Origin: Planctomycetota bacterium
Lineage (GTDB): Bacteria > Planctomycetota > UBA1135 > UBA2386
Reading direction: 5' to 3'
NCBI GenBank assembly: GCA_028281765.1
Contig: JANQJF010000081.1
Coordinates: 39,475-103,474 of the forward strand
DNA: 64,000 nt
Shown piece after piece: positions 9,107 through 18,108 of the stretch. Position numbers and translations under genes: made by a program. The notes beneath the pieces are model-generated. The model did not search any database. It saw only the letters and a program-made list of their open reading frames with translations, and had not been told where the DNA came from. The number at the start of each line of letters is the position of its first letter. Positions within the stretch are counted from its first letter, which is position 1.

Positions 9107-11872
9107 ATGACGACCCCTTCTCCCCGACTTCCTGCCGCACGCGAGCTCCTCGTACTGCTCGCGGTCGGCGCCGCCGTGTTCCTACCGGTGGCGCTGCGCG
9201 CCGAGTTCCTGAACTTCGACGACGACTTTTTCTTCGCCGGACGCAGCAGTGCGTTCGCGACCGGTGGGCTCGCGCACGTGCTCGACCCGACGCGGACGAT
9301 TGCGAATGCGTATCTACCGGTGAGTCACACGTCGCTCTACGTCGACTATCTCCTGTTCGGCAGCAATCCGGTCGGGGCACACGTGCACTCGTTGCTCCTG
9401 CACTGCCTCGCCGCGTTCGCGCTCGCCCGCCTGCTCGGAAGACTCGGCGCGCATCGCTGGGCGGCGCTGGCTGGGGCTGCGGTGTTCCTCGTCCATCCCG
9501 CGCTCGCGGAGTCGGTCAGCTGGGTCTCGAGTCGCAAGGACGTTCTCTCGGGACTGTTCGGCTTCCTGTGTCTGAGTGCCGTTGCCCGCGCGTCGACCGA
9601 ACCGAAGCAGCGGGGGCTCGCGATCGTCTGGGCGTTGCTCGCGCTCTACAGCAAGGCGACCGCGGTCGTGTTGCCGCTCCTCGCGCTGCCGATTCTGCTC
9701 TGGCACCACAAGCCGCGCCGGCTCGGTGTCGTCGCGGGGGTGTTCGGCGTCACGCTGCTCGCGGGCGTGCACCACACGCTGATCGCTTCGAGCGAGGGGA
9801 CGCTCGTGACGACGGGATTGGGGGCGCGCGTCGTGCAGGTTCCCGGCGTCTTTCTCCACTACCTCACGACGGCGATCTGGCCGACCGGCCTCAACGTCAT
9901 GTATCCCGAGGTCCAGACGCTCGAGTCGTTCGCGGCGAACGTCATCCTCGGCGCGGTCGTGCTGCTCGTCTTCGTCGGCGTCATCGTGTTCGCGTTCCGT
10001 CGCCGTCCGCTCGTCGCGGCCGGACTGGCCGCGTTCGCGCTCGCGCTGCTGCCGTTCAACACCGCGCTGCCGGCGTCGGCCGCGGCGGCCGCGGACCGCT
10101 ACCTCTACCTCGCGATCCCGGGCCTCGCTCTCGCTCTCGTCGGAGTCGGGGAACGATCCGGTCCGATCTTGGCCGGCGTGTTGGTCGTTCCTCTCGCGCT
10201 ACTCGGCGCGTCGCGCGCGTCCGACTTCGAGACCAGTGACGCGCTGTGGCGCAGCAGTCTCGCGCAGAACGACCGCAACGCGGTCGCGCTCATCAACCTC
10301 GCGAACGACACGCTCGCGCGGCGGCCCGGGGAACTCGACGAAGCGGGTCGTCTGTTCGAGCGTGCGGCCGAGGTCGCGCGCTATCCGGTCCATCGGCTGC
10401 GCGCCGAGACTCTGCTGGTCGGACTCACCGAGCGCGATGGCCGTCTCGAGGAGTCGGTGCTCCACGCCGCGAACGCGGTGGGTGTCCTCGACGAGCTGCC
10501 GACCGGAGTGGCGACGGCGCAGGTGCGTCTCGACGTGCTGTTGATGGCGGCGCGGCAGGCCCGCCTCGCGGGCAAGAACGACCGCGCCGAGCAATGGCTC
10601 GCGACGGCGAGCGAGATCGGTCCGGAGCATCCGGACGTGCTCGCGTTCACGGCCTCTGCGCGACTCGGCGAGTCTCTGAATGAATCAGGACGTATTGCGG
10701 AAGACGATCCGCGTGCCATCGAAATTCGCGGCTTGCTCGAGCGCGCGGCGACGTACGCGGAAGGCGTATTCCCTCGCTCGTACACCGTGCCGCTCGTGCG
10801 TGCGGAGTTCGCGGCGGCGACCGGCGAGCTCATGGCGGCCAACCGCTACTACAACGCAGCGATCCAGGTTCATCCGCTGCGCCCCGAGGCACACCTCGGC
10901 AAGGCGCAAGTATTCCTCGGGCGAGGGCTCTACGAAGGCGCGGAACGCGCGGTTCGGGAGGCGTTCGCCTACGGGGTCAAGGACGCGCGTCTGCAGTACT
11001 TGCTGGGACTCGCGCTCGGTGGCCTCAATCGGCTCGACGATGCGCGCGAGTACTACGAGGCCTATCTCGTCGGTCGCCCGCACGATCGCGCCGCCCGCAA
11101 GGCGCTGGCGGGAGTGATCGCTGGGCAGACGATGCGCGATCTGTACCGCGCCCAACCCGAACAGCTCGAGCGCGCCGCGAAGCGGATCCAGGAGCTCGAC
11201 GCGACCAACCCGAAAGCGTTCGTCATCCAGGGCGTCGCGCTCCGACATCAGCGTGACATGCAGGCCGCGCTCGTCGTGTTCGAGAAGGCGCACGAAGCGC
11301 TTGGCGACGACCCGGAGGTCTTGCGCTTCCTCGCCGAGACGCTGCGTGATCGCGGCTACGAGTTGCTGCTGCAGGACGAACGTCGAGACGTCGCGATGGA
11401 CTACTTCCGGCGCTTCCTCGATCGCGCGCGCGATACCGACGTTCCGACGACGGCCGTGTCCAATCTGCTCGAACAAGAGTGGCTGAAGCTCTACGCGAAG
11501 GGGCAGGAGGCGCTGATCGACGACCGGCTCGACGACGCCGAGCAGGCGCTGCGACGCTGCCTCGAGCTACGGCCGAAGGAACCGCAGCCGCGACTGCAGC
11601 TCGGCTTCGTGCTGTTCCAGCGCGGCGGCGAGTGGCTCGACGCGGCGCTCCTCGAGTTCCGGGCGAACGCGGACGGTCAGCGCGCGCGCGGCAAGGACTC
11701 GACGATCGGTGTCCTGTACAGCGTGCTGACGCTGACGCGCCTCGAGCGTTGGGACGACGCGCTGAAGGTGGCCGATGCATTCCTCGCGAAGCCCGATCCG
11801 GTGGCCGCGGAGAACGACGTCATGCGCCTGCGCGAAGCGCGGGACGCGGTCGCGCGCAAGCTGGATCGTTGA
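9107..11872 (+). CDS. Polytopic membrane protein with TPR domain, TMTC/O-mannosyltransferase-like
   Basis: A 921-residue protein. Roughly the first 385 residues hold many membrane segments; the remainder is TPR-like repeats. The first external loop has the acidic motif NFDDDFFF, and HPALAESVSWVSSRKDVLSG follows: this layout matches bacterial homologues of TMTC proteins, predicted GT-C glycosyltransferases acting on polyprenyl-phosphate sugars. The ATG at 9107 is chosen because the hydrophobic domain starts soon after; upstream codons in the frame are an arginine-rich shadow. The sugar donor and protein target are unknown. It is divergent from the DUF481 gene, sharing a 109-base promoter region. 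Confidence 0.72.
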   Translation: MTTPSPRLPAARELLVLLAVGAAVFLPVALRAEFLNFDDDFFFAGRSSAFATGGLAHVLDPTRTIANAYLPVSHTSLYVDYLLFGSNPVGAHVHSLLLHCLAAFALARLLGRLGAHRWAALAGAAVFLVHPALAESVSWVSSRKDVLSGLFGFLCLSAVARASTEPKQRGLAIVWALLALYSKATAVVLPLLALPILLWHHKPRRLGVVAGVFGVTLLAGVHHTLIASSEGTLVTTGLGARVVQVPGVFLHYLTTAIWPTGLNVMYPEVQTLESFAANVILGAVVLLVFVGVIVFAFRRRPLVAAGLAAFALALLPFNTALPASAAAAADRYLYLAIPGLALALVGVGERSGPILAGVLVVPLALLGASRASDFETSDALWRSSLAQNDRNAVALINLANDTLARRPGELDEAGRLFERAAEVARYPVHRLRAETLLVGLTERDGRLEESVLHAANAVGVLDELPTGVATAQVRLDVLLMAARQARLAGKNDRAEQWLATASEIGPEHPDVLAFTASARLGESLNESGRIAEDDPRAIEIRGLLERAATYAEGVFPRSYTVPLVRAEFAAATGELMAANRYYNAAIQVHPLRPEAHLGKAQVFLGRGLYEGAERAVREAFAYGVKDARLQYLLGLALGGLNRLDDAREYYEAYLVGRPHDRAARKALAGVIAGQTMRDLYRAQPEQLERAAKRIQELDATNPKAFVIQGVALRHQRDMQAALVVFEKAHEALGDDPEVLRFLAETLRDRGYELLLQDERRDVAMDYFRRFLDRARDTDVPTTAVSNLLEQEWLKLYAKGQEALIDDRLDDAEQALRRCLELRPKEPQPRLQLGFVLFQRGGEWLDAALLEFRANADGQRARGKDSTIGVLYSVLTLTRLERWDDALKVADAFLAKPDPVAAENDVMRLREARDAVARKLDR

Positions 11873-11981
11873 ACCCCTGATCGCGACGGGATAGAGTTCG
11901 GGCTCGCAGCGTCGGCGGTCAGGCCGGTCGCGGCGTGCGGAATCCACCACTGATCAGCTCAACGATGGCCGGGAGGGGCCG

Positions 11982-12662
11982 ATGGGCAGAAAGAACCGTG
12001 ATCTCTTCGAGATCCTCGGCGCTCGTAAGGGGTCTGCCGGGCTCGTGCAGCGCGTCCAGGACTTCGTCGCGCCCCCGCCGAAGAAGGCCGGGAAGTCCAA
12101 GGCCGGCAAGAAGTCGGCGACCCGCGGCAAGAAGGGCGCGGCCGCAGGGCTGCCGAGCACGGCCGGAGTCGTGCTGGGCGCCGTCGCGTTCGCGTGCCTG
12201 CTGGTCGGTTTCATGGTCGGCCGCTGGTCGGTCGATACCAGCGGCCCGCAGCCGGACCTAAACGCCTCGGCCAAAAAGGGTTCTGGCGAAGGTCGCGAAG
12301 GGTTCGTCAGTCCGGGTCGGATCGGCCTCGGGACGCTGAGTGACGAAAAGCTGCGCGAAAGGCTCTCGAACTTCGGATTCACCCTGCTACCCTTCCCCAT
12401 CCCCGACGAGGAGGGTGGTGCGCAGCAGTCGTTCGGCGACGCGAAGCGCCTCGCTCTCTGGTTCCGGGACCAAGGGTTTTCGAGCGTCCGGATCCGACGT
12501 ATGAAGAACGCCCGGCGGAGTTTCTGGGTGGTCGTCGACTACGTCGACACGGCCCACGAGCCGGTCGAATACGAACGATTGTCGTCACTCGATTCGCCTG
12601 ACTTTGCCCCTCAGACGGGTGCTTGGATCGCCAAGCACCCGGCAGTCGAAGAGTTCCAGTAA
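11982..12662 (+). CDS. Single-pass membrane protein of unknown function
   Basis: A 226-residue protein with a lysine-rich cytoplasmic N-terminus (about 33-52, rich in KKAGK-type runs), one membrane segment (about 61-80, VVLGAVAFACLLVGFMVG) and an outside C-terminal domain of about 120 residues. I do not recognise the family. The C-terminal part (AKRLALWFRDQGFSSVRIRR) reads like a small alpha/beta fold, vaguely SPOR-like in length and position, but no SPOR signature can be claimed. A good ribosome-binding site (GGGAGGGG) precedes the ATG. It is followed after 42 bases by the small basic protein gene. Confidence 0.7.
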   Translation: MGRKNRDLFEILGARKGSAGLVQRVQDFVAPPPKKAGKSKAGKKSATRGKKGAAAGLPSTAGVVLGAVAFACLLVGFMVGRWSVDTSGPQPDLNASAKKGSGEGREGFVSPGRIGLGTLSDEKLRERLSNFGFTLLPFPIPDEEGGAQQSFGDAKRLALWFRDQGFSSVRIRRMKNARRSFWVVVDYVDTAHEPVEYERLSSLDSPDFAPQTGAWIAKHPAVEEFQ

Positions 12663-12704
12663 ACGCGACCGACGGCGGTGACGCAGCGGTCGCGCGTTGT
12701 TGTC

Positions 12705-12959
12705 ATGTCCATCCACTCCAGTCTCCGTATCTCCGGCAAGATGGCCGGCACCCGCAGCGTGTGGACCCGTGCCGAGCGCATCGCCGTCCTCCGCAAGGAA
12801 GGCCGCTGGGCCGACGGCGAGTCCGTCCTCGGTCTGCCGAAGGTGCGCACGTCGTTCAAGGTCAAGACGAAGAAGCAGCTGAAGGCGGAAGCCGCGGCTG
12901 CCGCGCAAGCTGAAGCGGAAGAAGCAGGTTCCGGCGGCGACGAGGCGCCGGCGAGCTGA
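12705..12959 (+). CDS. Small basic protein of the Chlamydiae/Verrucomicrobia/Planctomycetes family (TIGR04137-like)
   Basis: An 84-residue, lysine- and arginine-rich protein. The start MSIHSSLRISGK and the conserved run AERIAVLRKEGRWADG, then LGLPKV, are the hallmarks of a small basic protein family found in PVC bacteria. It has been suspected to be ribosome-associated, but its role is not established. The ATG at 12705 is chosen because it begins the family signature; an upstream ATG at 12678 would add nine unconserved residues. The last 30 residues form an Ala/Glu-rich tail. It is useful as a phylogenetic marker for the window. Confidence 0.85.
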   Translation: MSIHSSLRISGKMAGTRSVWTRAERIAVLRKEGRWADGESVLGLPKVRTSFKVKTKKQLKAEAAAAAQAEAEEAGSGGDEAPAS

Positions 12960-12991
12960 GCCGCGTCACGACGACGTCGGGAGCACCTGCG

Positions 12992-14101
12992 ATGTTCGCG
13001 GATCGACTGCGCCAAATTCAGCCGAGCGGCATCCGGCGCATGTTCGAGCTCATGGCGAGCATGGAGGATCCGATCAACTTCTCGATCGGACAGGCGCACT
13101 ACGACCCGCCCGAGGAGCTTGTCGAAGCGGCGTGCCGCGCGATCCGCGACGGACACAACCGCTACACGGTCACGCAGGGCATCGCAGAGCTGAACGAGAA
13201 GGTCCTCGACTCGCTCGAGGAGCGCTCCGGATTCCGTCCGCCGATGAGCCTGATCACGTCCGGAGTCTCCGGCGGGATCATGCTCGGCTTCCTCGTGCTG
13301 CTGAACCGTGGCGACGAGATCCTGCTGCCCGATCCGCACTTCACGATGTATCGCCACCTCGCGAACATCTGTGAAGCGGACGTGAAGTGCTACGACCTCT
13401 ATCCGGATTGGCAGGCCAATCCCGACGAGATCGAGTCTCTCGTCACGGACAAGACGAAGATCATCTTCCTGAACTCGCCCGGCAACCCGACCGGTGGCGT
13501 GTTCCCGAAGGAGACCTTCGAACGCGTGTGCCAGATCGCCGAGCGCGTCGGCGCGTGGGTGTTCAGCGACGAGATCTACGACGGCTTCGTCTACGACGAC
13601 ACGTTCGCGTCGCCGATCGGGATGTACGACCGCGTGCTGCAGCTCGGCGGCTTCAGCAAGACCTACGGCGTCCCTGGCTGGCGCATGGGATATGCGACGG
13701 GTCCCGAGGATCTCATCGACAAGATGCGCATGCTGCAGCAGTTCAGCTTCGTGTGCGCACCGGCGCCGTTCCAGATGGCGATGGCCGAGGTCGCGTTCGA
13801 TCTCGACATGACCGGCTGGCGCGACGTCTACCGTGACAAGCGCGACCGACTCGTCTCCGAACTGCACTCGTCGTACGAACTCGTCCCGCCGGGTGGTTCG
13901 TTCTACGCGTTCCCGAAGTTCCCCGGACAGGCGCAGCAGGCGTCGTTCCAGGAAGCCGCGATCGAGTCGAAGCTCCTGGTCGTCCCGGGCAGTGCGTTCT
14001 CGGCGCGCGACACGCACTTCCGCCTGTCGTTCGCCGCGACGGACGAGGTGCTCGAGCGCGGCATCGCCGTGCTGAACGAACTCGCGGAACGCTTCGCGTA
14101 G
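12992..14101 (+). CDS. Class I/II pyridoxal-phosphate aminotransferase (aspartate aminotransferase-like)
   Basis: A 369-residue PLP enzyme of fold type I. Visible motifs are NSPGNPTGG (substrate and cofactor Asn), SDEIYDGFVYDD (Asp contacting the pyridine nitrogen and Tyr), GGFSKTYGVPGWRMGY (the internal-aldimine Lys in SKTYG and a phosphate-binding Arg) and a C-terminal FRLSFA with the carboxylate-binding Arg. It probably transfers amino groups between amino acids and 2-oxo acids, but exact substrate specificity cannot be told from sequence. A GGGAG ribosome-binding site lies ahead of the ATG. It is followed after only six bases by queE, so the two are likely co-transcribed. Confidence 0.9.
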   Translation: MFADRLRQIQPSGIRRMFELMASMEDPINFSIGQAHYDPPEELVEAACRAIRDGHNRYTVTQGIAELNEKVLDSLEERSGFRPPMSLITSGVSGGIMLGFLVLLNRGDEILLPDPHFTMYRHLANICEADVKCYDLYPDWQANPDEIESLVTDKTKIIFLNSPGNPTGGVFPKETFERVCQIAERVGAWVFSDEIYDGFVYDDTFASPIGMYDRVLQLGGFSKTYGVPGWRMGYATGPEDLIDKMRMLQQFSFVCAPAPFQMAMAEVAFDLDMTGWRDVYRDKRDRLVSELHSSYELVPPGGSFYAFPKFPGQAQQASFQEAAIESKLLVVPGSAFSARDTHFRLSFAATDEVLERGIAVLNELAERFA

Positions 14102-14107
14102 CGTTCG

Positions 14108-14854
14108 ATGGCCGCGCGCGCCGCGCTCATCGAGGTCTTCCACTCGATTCAGGGTGAGGGTCGCTTCGTCGGTGCGCCGATGACGTTCGTGCGCGTCGCG
14201 ACCTGCCCGATTCGCTGCGTCTACTGCGACACGCCGAACAGCTACTCGGCCGGCGCGGATTTCGAGGTCCGGCGCGCGAACGACGTGCGGATGGAGTCGA
14301 ACCCGGTGCACGCGGAGCGCGTCGTCGAGCTCGTCACCGAGGTCGCGGGTGGCGCCGCGTCGGTGGTGTCCCTGACCGGCGGCGAGCCGCTCGTGTATCC
14401 GGACTTTGCGTGCGAGCTCGGCGCGGCGGTGCGGGCGGCCGGGTGGCGTGCACACCTCGAGACGGCCGCGCTCGACGCCGACGCGATGGCGCTCGTCGCG
14501 ACCGAGTTCGAGCACGTGAGCGCGGACTACAAGCTGCCGGGGACGTTGCGCGACGGCGATCACGCGTCGGCGCACGTCGCGTGCATCGAGGCGGCGATTG
14601 CGGCCGGCGCGACCGTCGACGTCAAGCTCGTGTTGACCGATGCGATCGCGGACGCGCCGTTCACATCGGCGCTCGATGCGCTGGTGCCGTTCCGCGAGTC
14701 GATCCTCCTCGTGCTGCAGCCGGTCACGCCGTTCGGCGACGTCACCGAACGCGTATCGAGCGGCCGTGTGGGGGAGTTCGCCCGCGAAGCGGAGCGACGC
14801 GCGTTCGACTACCGCGTGATCCCGCAGATCCACCCGGTGCTCGGTGTCGATTGA
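14108..14854 (+). CDS. queE: 7-carboxy-7-deazaguanine synthase
   Basis: A 248-residue radical-SAM enzyme of queuosine/7-deazaguanine biosynthesis. It rearranges 6-carboxy-tetrahydropterin to 7-carboxy-7-deazaguanine. The N-terminal FHSIQGEGRFVGAPMTFVR is typical of QueE. The 4Fe-4S motif is CPIRCVYC (CxxxCxxC) followed by DTPNSY, and the SAM-binding TGGEPL follows at about residue 95. The C-terminal IPQIHPVLG is also characteristic. No other queuosine gene is adjacent; the partner genes must lie elsewhere. Confidence 0.93.
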   Translation: MAARAALIEVFHSIQGEGRFVGAPMTFVRVATCPIRCVYCDTPNSYSAGADFEVRRANDVRMESNPVHAERVVELVTEVAGGAASVVSLTGGEPLVYPDFACELGAAVRAAGWRAHLETAALDADAMALVATEFEHVSADYKLPGTLRDGDHASAHVACIEAAIAAGATVDVKLVLTDAIADAPFTSALDALVPFRESILLVLQPVTPFGDVTERVSSGRVGEFAREAERRAFDYRVIPQIHPVLGVD

Positions 14855-14956
14855 CGGCGGTGGTTACCGGAGCTTCTCGATCGTCTACCCGTTCTTGATC
14901 CGACCGCGGCCGATCCGGAAGCTGGCCGTCGACCGCAACCCGTCCCGAGGAACCCG

Positions 14957-16543
14957 ATGCGACGACTCTCGAAGTGCCGATGGCGCCGCGCGCTCGCGCT
15001 GCTTGCGGTGCTCGTCATGCCCGCGTTCGCGGCGACCCAGCAGGCGAAGATGGAGCGGCGCGTCATCGCGCGGACCTTTGAGCTGCGCGGTGCCCTGCTC
15101 GAGGCGTGCATGGACGCGAAGCCCGATCGCCTGCGCGAGGTGACCGAGGCGTGCCGCGGGATCGGCCGTCTCGCGCCGCTCGTCTCGTACACGTCGGCGC
15201 TGATGGCCGCGCGGGGTATCGAGGTCGATGACGCGGCGCGGTTCCGCGGCGGCCTCGTCGCGTTCGTCGTGCCGGAGATCGTCGACCAGGCGAAGTTCCA
15301 GGAGATCTACGTGACGATGCGGCTGTTCCGCAAGCGGGACGAGGTCGCGCCGGTACGGTTCGTGGTTCGGCTCCTCGATGGCGCGGGGGACTCGGTGCGG
15401 CAGATCGAGATCGACGAAGGCACGTCGATCGATGGGCTCCTTCGCGTCGCCGCGCGTGGCTCGATCCCGGTCGGCGATCTCGACGACGGTCGTTACCGGA
15501 TCGAGGTCGAGACGCTGCTCGGGGACGAATCGCCGATCGATGGGCAGCCGAAGTTCGCGACCGAGGTGATCATCGATCGCTCGTACTCCGGACGCATCGC
15601 GAAGCAGCCGCTCTACCTGGATCCGTTCCACCCGGATGCGGCTGCCCGTGCGGAGAAAGTGACCGCCGCGCTGGACGGCCTAGCGGCGCGTGTTCCCGGC
15701 GCGGCGGGGCGCGCCGCATGGATGGACGCGATGATGCGCGTCTACCGGCCGTTCCGCGGTGAGGCCCCCGTCGTGACGACGCGCGCGCTGGCCGATCTCG
15801 CTCGGCTCGAACGGATCACGGCCAACCTGCGCGATGGTGAAGATCCGTACGCCGGCATGACCGGCCGCCTGACGATCGGAGTGCCGGTCGGTGAGTCGGT
15901 CGGCAAGACCGCGAAGTCGCTGCTCGAAACGCAGTACGCGAGCGTCTCGGTCGAACTCCTCGCGTCGAACTCCGGCGAGCGGCCGCTCGTGTTGTTCTTG
16001 CCCAGTGCACCGAGCTGGGATGGCGGTACCGACCGCCCTTCCGGCGTGAAGTCCGAGGCGCCCGCGTGGCTCTGGTCGGAGCTCGAGCGGATGGGGTTCG
16101 ACGCGGCCGGGGAGTTTCACACCGCGATCATGGAGTCGCCGGGACGGATGAAGTCGCCGCTGCTCGCGCTGCCGAAGGTCGTGCAATACTTGCAGACGAT
16201 TCTGCCCGTCGACGGGGATCGCGTCGTGTTGGTCGGTGACCGCGGTGGCGCCTATTGCGTGAGTCGGGCGCTCGTCGCGCATCCGGACCTCGCGCGTGGC
16301 GCGGTGTTGGTCAACGGCGGCGCCCTCTCCAATCCGGACCTCGAGAAGCTCGGCGACAAGCACTTCATGCTCGTGCCGTCGGCCGGCCATCCGTCCGAGG
16401 TGCATCTCGAGAGCCTGCAAAAGCGTGCCGAGGGACGTGCGAACGCCGGGATGTTGGAAGGCGCGGATCTTCGGCCGTGGCCGATCGCGGTTCCCCTCGC
16501 GAGTCGCGCGATCGAAGGTTTCGTCCGCGCCGTCGTGAAGTAG
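14957..16543 (+). CDS. Secreted protein with degenerate alpha/beta-hydrolase-like C-terminal domain
   Basis: A 528-residue protein with an Arg-rich signal peptide (about 1-29, ALLAVLVMPAFAATQQ). The family is not recognised. Residues about 340-528 resemble an alpha/beta hydrolase: RPLVLFLPSAPSW, a nucleophile-elbow-like VVLVGDRGGAYCVSRAL and a possible late His (SAGHPSEVH). At the elbow the expected Ser of GxSxG is replaced by Arg (GDRGG, 427-431), so classical serine-hydrolase activity seems unlikely. The middle part contains VRFVVRLLDGAGDSVRQIEI-like beta strands. A GAGGA ribosome-binding site precedes the ATG. Convergent with the methyltransferase at 16589-17221. Confidence 0.7.
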   Translation: MRRLSKCRWRRALALLAVLVMPAFAATQQAKMERRVIARTFELRGALLEACMDAKPDRLREVTEACRGIGRLAPLVSYTSALMAARGIEVDDAARFRGGLVAFVVPEIVDQAKFQEIYVTMRLFRKRDEVAPVRFVVRLLDGAGDSVRQIEIDEGTSIDGLLRVAARGSIPVGDLDDGRYRIEVETLLGDESPIDGQPKFATEVIIDRSYSGRIAKQPLYLDPFHPDAAARAEKVTAALDGLAARVPGAAGRAAWMDAMMRVYRPFRGEAPVVTTRALADLARLERITANLRDGEDPYAGMTGRLTIGVPVGESVGKTAKSLLETQYASVSVELLASNSGERPLVLFLPSAPSWDGGTDRPSGVKSEAPAWLWSELERMGFDAAGEFHTAIMESPGRMKSPLLALPKVVQYLQTILPVDGDRVVLVGDRGGAYCVSRALVAHPDLARGAVLVNGGALSNPDLEKLGDKHFMLVPSAGHPSEVHLESLQKRAEGRANAGMLEGADLRPWPIAVPLASRAIEGFVRAVVK

Positions 16544-16588
16544 AGGGCGCGGTGAAGTACGGGGCGCGGTGAAGCAGGAGGCGCGCCG

Positions 16589-17221
16589 TCAGCGCCGTTC
16601 GGCGAGCACGATCCACTGCTCGCTGACGAAGCGCCGCATCGCGCGCCACGCGACCGGACGAAGGCCCGCAGCGTCCAGGTCGGCGCGGAACTGGCGCCAG
16701 GTCACCGCGCACCGTCCGGTGTTGCGGCGTCCGAACCATCGCCGCACCGTGCGGCGCGCGTGCTGGAGGCTCACCGCGTGGAAGAACGACGCGACGACGG
16801 GGCCGCGCGTGACGCGGCGAATCTCGGACAGGATGCGCACGCGTTCGTCACTCGTGCGCACGTGGTGCAGGAGTCGCATCGTCAGCGCGCCGGCGAACGT
16901 GTCGTCGCGGAACGGCAGCTCGCTCGCGCGCGCACAGACTCGCTCGGGTGCGCCGCTGATCGCCACCATCTCCGGATCCCGGTCGACCTGCACAGGCGTT
17001 TCGGGCAGCAGTCCGCTGAGTCGCCCGGCGCCACAGGGCGCGTCGAGCCACGGCCCGGCCGGCACCGTCGCGATCTCCAACAGTTCCGAGATCGCGCTCG
17101 ATTCGCGCCCGTGAGTTGCCGCTCCCGTGCCGGTTCGGAACCGCACGTCGCGGTAGCGCGCCGCGTAGCCGAGCTCCCGGACATAGGGCGATTCGTGTGG
17201 CGTGCTCGGTTCCGATGCCAT
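16589..17221 (-). CDS. Class I SAM-dependent methyltransferase
   Basis: A 210-residue Rossmann-type methyltransferase. Motif I is LDAPCGAGRL (59-68); VDRDPEM is the acidic SAM-ribose motif; LPFRDDTFAGALTMRLLHHV covers motifs III-IV. The substrate is unknown. It shares a distinctive set of features with the C-terminal half of the fusion protein at 28967-30265: PCGAGRL, LPFRD, RLLHH, SFFH, and an Arg-rich WxRG/WFGR segment, in the same order. The two look like paralogues. It is divergent from the PilZ gene, with a 59-base shared upstream region. Confidence 0.8.
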   Translation of the reverse strand: MASEPSTPHESPYVRELGYAARYRDVRFRTGTGAATHGRESSAISELLEIATVPAGPWLDAPCGAGRLSGLLPETPVQVDRDPEMVAISGAPERVCARASELPFRDDTFAGALTMRLLHHVRTSDERVRILSEIRRVTRGPVVASFFHAVSLQHARRTVRRWFGRRNTGRCAVTWRQFRADLDAAGLRPVAWRAMRRFVSEQWIVLAERR

Positions 17222-17280
17222 GGGCTCAAGAACGACGGTCCTCGTCGTCGAAAACGTCAGCAGCGTCAGGATCCGTTCTC

Positions 17281-17550
17281 ATGAGCAGTAACTCAGCCTA
17301 CACGTCCGATCGGCGAGCGCCCGTGCGACAGCCGATGGATGGTGAAGTCGTCGTCGAGATTCAGCAGACCGAGCTCCGTGGCTCGGGCCAGAACATCTCG
17401 ACGGACGGCGTGTTCTTCATCGCCGACGCGTCGGTCCCGGTCAAGGTTCAGATCGACGGCGAAGACGGCCAGCGCGTCGGCGAGATCGTGCGCATCGAGT
17501 CGATGGGCGGCGGTAAGGTCGGCATCGCCCTGCGCTTCTCGTCGGACTGA
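17281..17550 (+). CDS. Small PilZ-domain protein
   Basis: An 89-residue, single-domain protein. It has an Arg-rich start (SDRRAPVRQ) and the beta-barrel motif NISTDGVFF (the [D/N]xSxxG signature), followed by short strands ending in GIALRFS. PilZ domains usually bind cyclic di-GMP and control motility or surface polymers. The first motif is RRAPVR rather than canonical RxxxR in the usual context, so c-di-GMP binding is plausible but not certain. The ATG at 17281 follows an AGGA ribosome-binding site; longer in-frame starts run through the shared promoter with the divergent gene. Confidence 0.78.
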   Translation: MSSNSAYTSDRRAPVRQPMDGEVVVEIQQTELRGSGQNISTDGVFFIADASVPVKVQIDGEDGQRVGEIVRIESMGGGKVGIALRFSSD

Positions 17551-17575
17551 CGGGATCGAGCTATGATCGCGAGGG

Positions 17576-18082
17576 ATGGGTAACCCGCTGCGCGACCAAC
17601 TCAAGAAGGCCAAGCTGCTGTCCAAGAAGGACGCGAAGCGGCTGGCGCACGAAGAGCGCGTCCACCGCAAGGACGTCGGACGCGAGGGGATCGAGAAGGA
17701 GCAGGCCGATCGCCAGCAGGAGATCGAGCAGCAGCGCGCCTCGGAGCGGGAACGCGACCGCGCGCGCCAGCAGGAGCTCGAGGCCGCGCGTCTCGAGCAG
17801 CAAGAAGTCGCCGCGTGCCGCGAGATCCTCCGCACGCAGGTCGCGGCGCCCGGCCGCGGTGGCCGCATCCGCTGGTTCTTCGAGACGCCGAGCGGGCACC
17901 TGCCGTTCCTCATGCTGCAGCCGTCCGAGCAGCACGAGCTCGGCTCCGGGCAGCTGTGCGTCGCGCGCAAGGGGAGCGAACACACCCATGACTACGGGCT
18001 GATCCCGACCGAGCACGCGCGTCGCGTGCACGCGGTGTTCCCCGAGCGAATCGTGTGGTCGGCTGAGGGCGCGCTGCAGTAA
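17576..18082 (+). CDS. DUF2058 (YaiL-like) protein
   Basis: A 168-residue soluble protein. The N-terminus MGNPLRDQLKKAKLLSKKDA is diagnostic of the DUF2058 family, which has no settled function. Residues about 15-75 form a highly charged helix or coiled coil rich in Glu, Arg and Gln, and the C-terminal 80 residues hold the conserved globular part (GRIRWFFETPSGHLPFL). A GAGGG ribosome-binding site abuts the ATG. It follows the PilZ gene by 25 bases on the same strand. Confidence 0.85.
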   Translation: MGNPLRDQLKKAKLLSKKDAKRLAHEERVHRKDVGREGIEKEQADRQQEIEQQRASERERDRARQQELEAARLEQQEVAACREILRTQVAAPGRGGRIRWFFETPSGHLPFLMLQPSEQHELGSGQLCVARKGSEHTHDYGLIPTEHARRVHAVFPERIVWSAEGALQ

Positions 18083-18108
18083 GTCTCATTCTCGACTAGT
18101 CTGAGTTC

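Noticed and set aside
12611..14833. A 740-codon open frame on the minus strand
   Set aside because: It covers the aminotransferase, queE and small basic protein genes, all with clear motifs on the plus strand. The antisense product is Arg- and His-rich without domains.
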